A DNA stretch of 64,000 nucleotides from Chlorocebus sabaeus (Eukaryota > Chordata > Mammalia > Primates > Cercopithecidae). Below are positions 21,541 through 30,872 of the stretch, one piece after another. The notes under the pieces are model-generated. The model worked only from the letters and a program-made list of their open reading frames with translations, was not told where the DNA came from and searched no databases. The position numbers and the translations under genes are program-made. The stretch spans positions 930,001-994,000 of the forward strand of contig NC_132931.1 in NCBI RefSeq assembly GCF_047675955.1. Reading direction: 5' to 3'. Position 1 is the first letter of the stretch. Every line of letters begins with the position of its first letter.

Positions 21541-22320
21541 TGTGCTGACATAATTTTTTTTAACTAATTTAATTTTTTTAGTTGCTTCTGGAGTTAATGT
21601 TCTTTTACTATTTAATGTTGGATCCCCTCTCAAGATAGAGAACAAATTTGACATGGCATAAGTAGGGATGCCTAGAGTTGGCCAAATCCAATTAATATCT
21701 CCTAGCAATTTTTGAAAGTCATTCAATGTTTTTAATGTGTTTTTTATTTTTATTTTTTGTAGTTTAATTTTCCTTTCCTTTACCTGTATTTCCAAATAAT
21801 GAAAGTGAGTAGGGGTCTGAATCTTATCAGATGCTATTGTCAGTCCTGTATTTGTAACCTCTGTCTGTAGAAATGTGTAACAGTCAATTAATCTGTCTCT
21901 TGTTTTTGTAGCACACAAAATATCATCAACATAATGAATGATATAACAGTCTGAAAACTTGTCTCTAACTGGTTGAAGAGCTTGAGCTAGAAAAGTCTGA
22001 CAAATAGTCGGAATATTAAGCACTTCCTGAGGCAACATTTTTCACTGAAACCTGGTGGCTGGTTCTTTATTTTTTATGGCTGGTATAGTAAAAGCAAATT
22101 TTTCAAAATCCTATTTTGCCAGAGGAATGGTAAAAAAGCAAACCTTTAGATCAATTATAATTAAAGGCCAATCTTTGGGGATCATGGGCAAAGAGGGCAA
22201 TCCAGGTTGCAGAGCCCCCATGGGTTGAATTATGGCATTAACGGCTCTTAAGTCGGTCAGCATGCGCCATCTGCCGGATATTTTTTGAATTACAAACACT
22301 GGAGAATTCTAAGGAGAGAA
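21532..22320 (-). pseudogene. Provirus pol remnant, reverse transcriptase
   Basis: Two adjacent - strand frames (22111-22299 and 21532-22038) cover fingers, palm and thumb. They contain the WRMLTDLR segment and the catalytic YVDD motif. A frameshift/stop between them (about 22040-22110) breaks the enzyme. Confidence 0.85.
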
Positions 22321-22479
22321 AAATAGGTGAAACATTTCCTTTTTAAAATAGTTTTTGACTATTTTATGTAGCGCCCCCAACTTTTTCTTAGGGAGCGACC
22401 ACTGCATGACCCAGACAGGACGCTACAGGGCGAGTCTGAATTGTTCCCTCACCGTAGTGAACTGTAGGTTGGGCAACAA

Positions 22480-23100
22480 TGGGCGCCACAAGCCTAGTTT
22501 CAGGTTCCCTCCCCCAGCACTCACTCAGCTGAGGAGGAGGTGGCCATTGTGGTTTTAGTGCCAATGGCCCTGATGATTTTGGACCTTTCCCCCCAGTTTT
22601 AATGTTTTAGGATAGATTACCTCCTGTAATTGATTGTAGTCAACACTTGGTGTTGACCGAGCCATTACAGACTCTGCTACATATTTACAACGTGAACTTT
22701 CCATTCCTTTCTGGGATTCTGTTCCTGCCTCTTCTTTACAATCTATTACAGAGCTTTCAGGGGCATCAGAAACTGAAATGTTATCTTCTTCTATTTGAAA
22801 CAGTTTTAAAGTTGCTTTAATAATGGCCCAATCATTCCATACTGTAAGTGGGATGATTTTACCTTTCCTACTTGTTTGTTTTAATTTTTTGCCAATTTTT
22901 TCCCAGCCTTTTAGATCTAAAGTACCCTGTTCTGGAAACCATGGGCAGAATTGTTCTATTGTTTGAAATAGCACAATTAAATGCTCTGTAGAAGCTCTAA
23001 CTCCCCCTCTTCTTAAGACAATTTTAATGAAGCTGAGATAGAGGCATATTTACTTTCAGTTTGTCCCATTGTTACCCTGGGTTCCTCCGAGTGCACAAGC
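22480..23100 (-). pseudogene. Provirus gag remnant (matrix region)
   Basis: A - strand frame at 22555-22974 (about 139 residues) has the FCPWFPEQGTLDLKGW segment typical of betaretroviral matrix. Capsid, nucleocapsid and protease sequence is missing before reverse transcriptase starts at about 22320. Confidence 0.7.
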
Positions 23101-23188
23101 TTACTGCAACGCTGACCGTGGACATATTTGGGAATCTCTGGTCGACTGTCCTCAATGCTTACATTCTTAGCATACCTTCACCCTAAAG

Positions 23189-23206
23189 GCCCCACGTTGG
23201 GCGCCA
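23189..23206 (-). other. Primer-binding site (tRNA-Lys)
   Basis: The reverse strand reads tggcgcccaacgtggggc, 2-3 bases from the 5' LTR end. This is the lysine-tRNA complement that gives HERV-K its name. Confidence 0.92.
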
Positions 23207-23208
23207 GA

Positions 23209-24186
23209 TGAAGGGGTGGCCTGCCCCTCCACACCTGTATTTCTTGTCAGGTGGGACGAGAGACTGAGAAAACAAATAAGACAGAGACAAAGTATAGAGA
23301 AAGAAGAGTGGGCCCTGGGGACCAGTGCTCAGCATACAGAGGACCCACACCAGCATCAGTCTCTGAGTTCCCTTAGTATTTATTGATTACTATTTTCACT
23401 ATCTCAGCAAGAGGAATGTGGCAGGAGAGTGGGGTGATAGTGGGGAGAAGGTCAGCTGTGAGCAAAGGAATCTCCATCACAAGTAAGTTCAAGGGAATGT
23501 ACTATGCCTGGATGTGCACCTAGGCCAGATTTATGCTTCTCTCCACCCAAACATCTCAGTGGAGTAAAGAATAACAAAGCAGCTGCCAACATGTCTCACC
23601 TCCCGCCACATGGCAGTTTTTCTCCTAGCTCAGAATTGAACAAATGTACAATCGAGTTTTATACCAAGACATCCTGTTCCCAGGAGCAGGCAGGAGACAG
23701 AAGCCTTCCTCTTATTTCAACTGCAAGAGGCCTTCCTCTTTTAATAATCCTCCCTAGCACAGACCCTTCTCGGTTGTCGGGCTGGGGGACAGTCAGGTCT
23801 TTCCCATCCCACGAGGCCATATTTCAGACTATCACATGGGGAGAATCCTTGGACAATACCTGGCTGTCCAGGGCAGAGGTCCCTGCGGCTTTCCACAGTG
23901 CATTGTGCCCCTGGTTTATCAAGACTGGAGAATGGCGATGACTTTTGCCAAGCATACTGCCTGTAAACATTTTGTTAACAAGGCACATCCTGCACAGCCC
24001 TAGATGCCTTAAACCTTGATTCCATACAACACATGTTTCTGTGAGCTCAAGGTTTGGGCAAAGTTATAGATTAACAGCATCTCAGGACAAAACATTTGTT
24101 CAGGGTACGGTTCAAAATGAAGTTTCTTATATCTTCCTTTTCTACATAGACACAATAACAGTCTGATCTCTCTTTCTTTTCCCTAT
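23209..24186 (-). repeat. Provirus 5' LTR
   Basis: Pairs with 16345-17268. Starts (as LTR 3' end on the + strand) at tgaaggggtgg and ends at ttttcccta. Confidence 0.88.
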
Positions 24187-24360
24187 AAATACGAAATTAG
24201 CTGGGCATGGTGGTGCATGCCTGTAATCCCAGCTACTCAGGAGGCTGAGGCTGGAGAATCGCTTGAACCTGGGAGACGGAGATTGTAGTGAGCTGAGATC
24301 GTGCCATTGCACTCCAGTCTGGGCAACAAGAGCAAAACTCCATCTCATAAAAATAAATAA
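24187..24360 (+). mobile_element. Alu right part, split by provirus
   Basis: Resumes with the duplicated aaatac and runs to an (AAT)n tail at 24347-24369. Confidence 0.9.
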
Positions 24361-24372
24361 TAATAATAATTT

Positions 24373-24663
24373 GGGACCCGGTGTGGTGGTTCACACCTGT
24401 AATCCTAGCACTTTGGGAGGCCGAGAAAGGCAGATCACTTCAGTCCAAAAGTTCAAGACAAGCCTGGGCAACATGGCGAGACTCCATCTCTACAGAATAT
24501 ACACAAATTAGCTGGGTGTGGCAACACACACCTGTAGTCCCGGTTACTTGAAAGGCTGAGGTGAGAGAATCCCTTGAGTCCAAGATATGGAGGTTGCAGG
24601 GAACCGAGATCACACCACTGCACTCTAGCCTGGGTGACAGAGCAAGACCTGTCTCAAAAACTA
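24373..24663 (+). mobile_element. Alu
   Basis: Plus-oriented diverged Alu, shared with copy 2 (55457-55742). Confidence 0.88.
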
Positions 24664-26217
24664 ACAATAATTTAATGTGAACTCTGTTTCAACATAGTGT
24701 CGTTTATCCTAAGTGTTATTGTTAACATCTAGGTTTCACACCTTTTACTTCTAAATAATGCTGCAGTGATAAACTTTGTTTAAAGACCTCCTGCTTCTTC
24801 CTTCTTTGAATTATCTCCACAACATATATTTCCAGGCATAGGATCAAAAAACACAGATATTTTCCATTTTTATTGGTGTTACCAAGTTGCTTCTCCCTCA
24901 GTTCTTTGGCTTCCCTGAAGCTCCAGCCATCTTTATTTTTAAAACATGTTTTGTAAAATTTCTTTTTTATTGTAATGATAATCTTCTTTATTGTAATGAT
25001 TATCATTATATTAATCATGTAATGATAATCATTACATTAATCATGTAATGACAATAATTAGAAAAATTGCTAATAGTTACATATTAGTACCTATTACCTT
25101 AAATTTTACTCTTTTTAATTTCCTTTTATTGCTCATTTACTTATTAGGATCCCGATAATAGTACATTTTTATATATGTTACAAACATTTTATGCATTCTT
25201 TATCCTATTTTGTTAGTGTTACGAATTTGTATTGTATTTTTATACTTTTAGAGTTAAATCCATCCATTGTTACCTTTGCATTTTATTTTTCTTCTTTTTT
25301 AAAGATCTTGTTGCATACCAATGCTTTTGTATTTTAATTGTTAATATTCCATTACCTGTCAGCTCTTTTGATTTGGTTCATTAAAAATACATGTAACTCT
25401 TCTATCTGAAATTGATTTGTTATGAGGTAAATTATAAATCTAAATCATTCTCAGTAGTTCTGTCAAGTTTGCCCAGTTCCATATCTAAGTATTTATCTTG
25501 CAGAAGTACAAAGATGTGTGCACAAGGATATTCATAGCAGAACAGTGTGAAATAGCAAAAAAAAAAAAAAAAAAAAAAGGAGTTAGCTTAGAAGTAATGG
25601 TTGAATAAATTAGAAAATACTATGAAATACTATGTAGCCATTAAAGGAAAAAGGAGATCTATATTTATATCCTAGAAAGATAAAGACACTATTTAGTGAA
25701 AAATGCAAATTTTGGTATAATAAGTATAAGACAAACATGTTTGTATACATGCATGTAAATGCATAGAAAAGGGTCTGGTGGTTGGGAGGAGGGAGAAATT
25801 TCACTCTGTATTCTGCATATTTCCGTTTTGCTGGATTTCTAGAGAAGAATATGAAGTATAAGCCCAAATGCAAGGCATTTTCCCTTAAAGGCAAAGAGCC
25901 TAAGGAAAGCCTTTAATTAGATTAACTTTTGAAGATAGAGGTGCTACAGCCAAATTTTTGTTTTACCATTAATGCCATGGTATATACATATTTTAAATCA
26001 TATGTATCATATGTGTTTTTTCATTCGCATTTTTTGACTTGCATTTAGATGCTTCACATGCTTTTTAATGTTGGTGTCTTTGTGGGAGGCACATTTGAAC
26101 TAACCCAACAGTTTCCAGAGCACGACATCTGTACTCACTTCTAAGCTGTTTGAGATACATTTTTAATTTAATTTTTTCATAGGTAATCCATTCACATGGT
26201 TCAAAAGTTTTATAAAA
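24664..26217 (+). other. VKORC1L1 intron 2, copy 1: L1-like and AT-rich sequence
   Basis: Paralogous to 55743-57562. 24730-24900 and 25490-25790 resemble L1M 3' ends. A palindromic taatgat/atcatta tract lies at 24965-25050 only in this copy. 25634-25910 is replaced by an Alu in copy 2. No exon seen. Confidence 0.55.
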
Positions 26218-26524
26218 GGACAGGATGCAGTGACTCATGCCTATAATCCCAGCATATTGGGAGGTCAACATGGGTGGATCACGAGGTGAGGAGTTCAAGA
26301 CCAGCCTGGCCAACACAGTGAAACCCCATCTGTACTAAAAATACAAAAACCAGCCAAGCGTGGTGACGCACACCTGTAATACCAGCTACTTGGGAGGCTG
26401 AGGCAGGAGAATTGCTTGAACCCGGGAGGTGGAGGTTGCAGTGAGCTGACATCACGTCATTGCACTCCAGCCTGGGTGACAGAGCGAGACTCCTTCAGGA
26501 AAAAAAAAATATATATATATAAAA
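26218..26524 (+). mobile_element. Alu
   Basis: Plus-oriented Alu with a (TA)n tail; shared with copy 2 at 57563-57852. Confidence 0.9.
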
Positions 26525-26944
26525 TGTTACACAAAGAAAAATCTGTGCCACCCCTTCCCTTTTCCCCTGGTTTCCACTGCTCCTCAGCCCCAACTGGTAG
26601 CTTGTTACTGTTTTCGAGTTTCTTTTTGCATATATGAGAAAGTACACATACACAATCTTAATTTTCTTCCTTTTTAAAATATAAAAGGCAGATGCTATAC
26701 CCACTGTACTATCCTACAGCTTGCATGTTCTTTTCTTTTTTTGCTTGATGGATATACCATGGGGATTTTTCCATATCAGTTTATTAAATGTCTTCATTCT
26801 TTTTTATAGCTGCAGAATAATCCATTGCATAATTGTACCATCATTTGTTTAGAGTTACAGCACATTTTAAATTCCATTGGGAATTTTGCCCTGAGCCACA
26901 AGTACCTAGTTGCATTACGGTAGTATTGAACGGAGAGCTGGCAT

Positions 26945-27085
26945 TTATACACTATTCTAAGTGCTTTAACCCTGCATCATCTCAGCTCATTTAATTGTCC
27001 AGCAGTCTTGGGAAGTAAGCATGATTGTTATCCCGATTTTACAGTTGAGAAAAGAGAGGCATGGAGGAAGAAATAACTTGCCCGT
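26945..27085 (-). mobile_element. MIR fragment
   Basis: The reverse strand matches the MIR core through the ctaagtgcttta segment. It is absent from copy 2, where about 0.95 kb (26540-27482 here) is deleted. Confidence 0.7.
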
Positions 27086-27164
27086 CTCATTTTGAAATTA
27101 ACTTTCTTAGATAAAATTGTGACTGCATTAATTTTGAAATGTTAGTTGTTTAGCATAGGTGAAG

Positions 27165-27360
27165 TCAGCAAACTTTTTCAGTAAAGGGCCTGGAGAAAAT
27201 TGACTTTGCCAGTTGCTGCAGCCATTCAACTCTGCCTTCTAGCGTGAAAGCAGTCACAGACATTACATAAATGAATGAGCATGGCTGAGTGCCAATAAAA
27301 CTTTATTTACTAAAGCAGGTAGCTGGCCAGATTTGCTAGTCCCTGCAGTAATTCAGCAGC
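27165..27360 (+). mobile_element. hAT-type DNA transposon remnant (MER1 group-like)
   Basis: Contains the 'agcaaactttttcagtaaag' block and a caataaaactttatttac segment known from a common MER1/Charlie family. Family name uncertain. Confidence 0.5.
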
Positions 27361-27695
27361 ACCTTAGTCTTGAAGTGCCCTATGAAAGCATCTAGTCTCG
27401 TGGCTGTGGCCGAGCCAGCCCAGCCAGCCCATAGGCGTCTTCTTGTCGCTTTTCTTTTTGCCAACAGGCACCGGGATTTCAGCTCTTTAATTCACTTCTT
27501 TAAACCTGCTCCCACCGGTTATTTTGTTCATGTTTCTGTTATCCTTACCCATGAGTCATTGGGTAGGAGGGCCGTTTAACATGCTCTGCCTTCTCTGTCC
27601 TTGAAAATAAATGCACATATTCTCCATACTGTTGGCCACAGGAAACTAAAAACAATACATGTGAAGATAGAGTCCAGAATTCAGGTGCTTTTTTT

Positions 27696-28013
27696 CCTTT
27701 TATTATTATTATTATTTTGTTGTTGTTGTTGAGACAGAGTCTCGCTCGGTGGCCCAGGCTGGAGTGCAGTGGTGTGATCTGGGCTCACTGCAAGGTCGGC
27801 CTCCTGGGTTCACGCCATTCTCCTGCCTCAGCCTCCTGAGTAGCTGGGACTACAGGTGCCCGCCACCACGCCTGGCTAATATTGTTGTATTTTTAGTAGA
27901 GACAGGGTTGCACCATGTTAGCTAGGATGGTCTCGATCTCCTGACCTTGTGATCTGCCCGCTTCGGCCTCCCAAAGAGCTGGGATTACAGGCTTGAGCCA
28001 CCGCACCTGGTGC
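27696..28013 (-). mobile_element. Alu (reverse), copy-1 specific
   Basis: (ATT)n(GTT)n tail then gagacagagtctcgctcgg. The site is empty in copy 2 near 58088. Confidence 0.9.
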
Positions 28014-28020
28014 CCTCCCA

Positions 28021-28337
28021 CCTTTTTTTTTTTTTTTTTTTTTTTTAGACAGAGTCTCATTCTGTCCCTCAGGCTGGAGTGCAGTGGCGCAATCTCGGCT
28101 CACTGCAACCTCCGCCTCCTGGGTTCAAGTAATTCTCATGCCTCAGCCTCCCTTGTAGCTGGGATTACAAGCATACAATACCATGCCCAACTTTTTTTTT
28201 TTTTTTTTTGGTATTTTTTAGTAGAGACGGGGTTTCACCACGTTGGCCAGGCTGGTCTCAAACTCCTGACCTCAAATGATCTCCCTGCCTCGGCCTCCCA
28301 AAGTGCTAGGATTACAGGCATGAGTGACCGTGCATGG
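28021..28337 (-). mobile_element. Alu (reverse)
   Basis: Long T-run then agacagagtctcattctg. Shares the unusual acaagcatacaataccatgc stretch with copy 2 (58090-58434), so it predates the duplication. Confidence 0.9.
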
Positions 28338-28787
28338 TTTTAGGTGCCTTTTTGTATTGAGAACCTGGGGTTAGCACACATGTCCACCATTTTTCTTGAT
28401 CAGTTTTGACCCACATGGAGCCAACGAGCTTTTAAATATGGTTTCCCTTATCCACCTCACCTCTCATTGTGGATTTTTAATCAATTGGATCTAAACATGG
28501 AAAAGCAATTTTACTTTCCACAGATGGGGAGGCTATAGTGAAAACCAGAGAAGGTTCTCACCAAATGCGTGCAGCTCGGAAGAAAAAGGTTGTGGTCCTC
28601 ATGTCCCTTTATTCATTTGGTGTCTCGGGGCTGTTGATGTTACAAGTCTGCTTCATTGCTTAATGTGATTGTGAGACTGCATGTTTGCTTTGTGTGCATA
28701 TTTTCAACTAGGTTAGTTTGTGAAATTAGTAATATTTCACCTGAAAGACTGAGAAATCAAAAACATTGCAGCTATAAAACTGGTATT
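28338..28787 (+). other. VKORC1L1: VKORC1L1 intron 2, copy 1, unique part
   Basis: Near-identical to 58435-58946 but lacks about 60 bases (near 28460). No exon recognised. Confidence 0.7.
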
Positions 28788-29010
28788 TGGCCGGGCATGG
28801 TGGCCCACGCCTGTAATCCCAGCACTTTGGGAGGCTGAGGCGGGAGGATCACCTGAAGTTAGGAGTTGGAGACCAACCTGACCAACATGGTGAAAGCCCA
28901 TCTCTACTAAAAATACAAAAATTAGCCAGGCATAGTGGCACGTGCCTGTAATCCTGGCTACTTCGGAGGCTGAGGCAGGAGAATTGCTAAAAAAAAAAAA
29001 AAAAAAAAAA
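28788..29010 (+). mobile_element. Alu with internal deletion
   Basis: Ends abruptly after gagaattgct in an A-run; copy 2 (58947-59247) retains the full right arm. Confidence 0.88.
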
Positions 29011-29212
29011 GTCAAAAAACTGGCATTTTGCTAGAGTCAACCTGTATAATTTTAACCGAAGCAGACCAGTATTTCTGTTCTCAATTTTCAGAGTTTGGTA
29101 GGAAGATCAGTATTCAAACACCGCAGCAAGTCACACAGTGTTAGTCCTTGTCACTCAGAAAGCCTCTCTCCAGCGCCAAGGCCTGATTGAGCCCGCGTCT
29201 CTTCTCTTACAG

Positions 29213-29439
29213 GCATGACAGCAAGCGCCGTGGCGGCTTTGATCCTCATGACATCCTCCATCATGTCGGTCGTGGGGTCCCTGTACCTGGCCTACATTCT
29301 GTACTTTGTGTTGAAGGAGTTCTGCATCATCTGCGTCGTCACGTACGTGCTGAACTTCCTTCTTCTCATTATTAACTACAAACGACTAGTTTACTTGAAT
29401 GAGGCCTGGAAGCGGCAACTGCAGCCCAAGCAGGACAGA
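29213..29439 (+). pseudogene. VKORC1L1: VKORC1L1 exon 3, copy 1 (stop lost)
   Basis: Acceptor cttctcttacag is intact. The exon encodes the last transmembrane helices with the redox CIIC motif and the C-terminal QLQPKQD. The stop codon at 29437-29439 is AGA instead of TGA, so the frame continues another 51 or so residues into rearranged DNA and ends at 29593-29595. Otherwise the protein matches the family better than copy 2 (Val-Ala-Ala and Asn-Glu-Ala-Trp are kept). The normal 3' UTR is absent. Confidence 0.85.
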
Positions 29440-29508
29440 TGCCCGACGGACTCTGCCCTGACAGTCTCAAGCCCCTTTTCCATTCAGTTTATTTTGCAGC
29501 AGGTTTTT
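29440..29508 (+). other. VKORC1L1: VKORC1L1 3' UTR start, copy 1, truncated
   Basis: Matches 59675-59742, then breaks at gcaggtttttat; the remaining ~4 kb of UTR seen in copy 2 is missing. Confidence 0.8.
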
Positions 29509-29860
29509 ATGTATTATATTATATATAGTATACATATAATATATATTGGAGCTATAAAACGGCATTTGGCCGGGCATGGCGGCCCATGCCTGTAATCCCA
29601 GGACTTTGGGAGGCCGAGGTGGGTGGATCACCTGAGGTTAGGAGTGGGAGACCAACCTGGCCAACATGGCCAATATATTTTATATATAGTATATATTATA
29701 TATAATATATATTTTATATATAGTACATATTATATATAGTAATATATTTTATGTATTTTATAATATATATGTTTATATAGTTTATAATTATATATTTATA
29801 TATTATATATGTTTTATGTGTGTGTGTATATATATTATATTTTTTCAAAGCATATACTTC
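29509..29860. repeat. TA-rich tract with embedded intron-2 copy
   Basis: tatata-type sequence interrupted by 29550-29670, which copies 28770-28890 (the gctataaaac...catttggcc flank plus Alu start). It replaces the lost 3' UTR. Confidence 0.85.
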
Positions 29861-30504
29861 AAATCAGAACTGATGCACCATCCTTGCCTTACTAGAGCCC
29901 GTGAAGAGAGGGAGGAGAGATTCCTTAAGGAAAGACTGTGCTCTGGGAGGGGGTAGGTGGCGTCATTTCGGGGTGTAAAGCCATGGAATGCTGATTTGTA
30001 GGCAGAGTTGTTTAAGGAGGTCTTGTCACACTCAGTGGCATCCGTTATGATAAAGCCAATGGGCGTTTACACTCATCTGCCCGTTTCTGTCAAGACCCTA
30101 TGGCTGAGGTCAGAACGATGTCCTGGGAGAACCAGTTACCTCTAACCTTCCCGTTCAGACACTGCCAGCTGAACTATGTGGAAACTGGCTCACAGACCCT
30201 GCTAAGTGCTGCAGCATGACAGCGTTTCTATGAATTTGTTGGTACATGTGGGACTTTAGCTCATCTGAGTCGTGGAACAGCAGCTGTGAAAGTCTTCTAC
30301 TCACTCCCTGTCGAGGCTGGCCCGGTTTGCTACACAAACACGGCGGCCCTAGGACCGTGGGGCTATTTCTGCAGATGCCCTCTGGAACCAGCTGCTCTGA
30401 ACATGGTGGGGGTGTTGGAGCAGCAGTTTCTCCAAAGTCCACACATAGTTAAGGCTCTGAAAACAGCGCGACGCACAGAAATGATTTCAGATGCTTTTCA
30501 GTAG
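29861..30504. other. Spacer between VKORC1L1 copy 1 and GUSB 3' end
   Basis: Unique-looking sequence without recognised gene or repeat. Confidence 0.5.
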
Positions 30505-30705
30505 CCACTTTCATGCCAACTCTTTATTTCCATACTAGAAAATCTTTTATTTCCACCTTGTGTTCCCTGCTAGCACAGATGACCATAAAACCCAGGCCAG
30601 AAACGTTCAGGTCTGCCGTGAACAGTCCAGGAGGCACTTGTTCTGCTGCTGTGGAGGTCGCCCTGACTCGGGGAGGAAGGGACACGCAGGTGGTGTCAGT
30701 CTTGC
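30505..30705 (-). other. GUSB: GUSB 3' UTR with polyadenylation signals
   Basis: Follows the stop codon. The reverse strand has AATAAA at 30523-30528 and another at 30546-30551. The end point is inferred from usual cleavage distance. Confidence 0.75.
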
Positions 30706-30872
30706 TCAAGTAAACGGGCTGTTTTCCAAACACTGTGACTTGGCTACTGAGTGGGGATACCTGGTTTCATTGGCAATCTTCCAGTATCTCTCTCGCAAAA
30801 GGAACGCTGCACTTTTTGGTTGTCTCTGCCGAGTGAAGACCCCCTTTTTATTCCCCAGCACTCTCAGCGGTG
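30706..30872 (-). CDS. GUSB: GUSB exon 12 (terminal)
   Basis: Residues 597-651 and TGA at 30706-30708. The acceptor follows a pure T-run (A-run on + strand, 30875-30897). Contains Asn631-Glu-Thr. Residue 599 is Leu (CTG), where I recall Thr in human. Confidence 0.95.

Larger units (their letters stand above)
16345..24186 (-). mobile_element. HERV-K/HML-like class II provirus (defective)
   Basis: A provirus on the - strand with two LTRs of about 0.92-0.98 kb, a lysine-tRNA primer-binding site next to the 5' LTR, a polypurine tract next to the 3' LTR, and remnants of gag, pol (YVDD reverse transcriptase) and env. It is flanked by a 5-6 base duplication (aaatac / aaatac) inside an Alu. The empty site exists at about 55262 in the paralogous copy. 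All reading frames are broken; gag-to-pol is joined by a deletion of roughly 2 kb or more. LTR length and sequence look most like LTR13 (HML-4 group), which I hold loosely. The LTRs differ by roughly a tenth, so the insertion is old. Confidence 0.88.
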
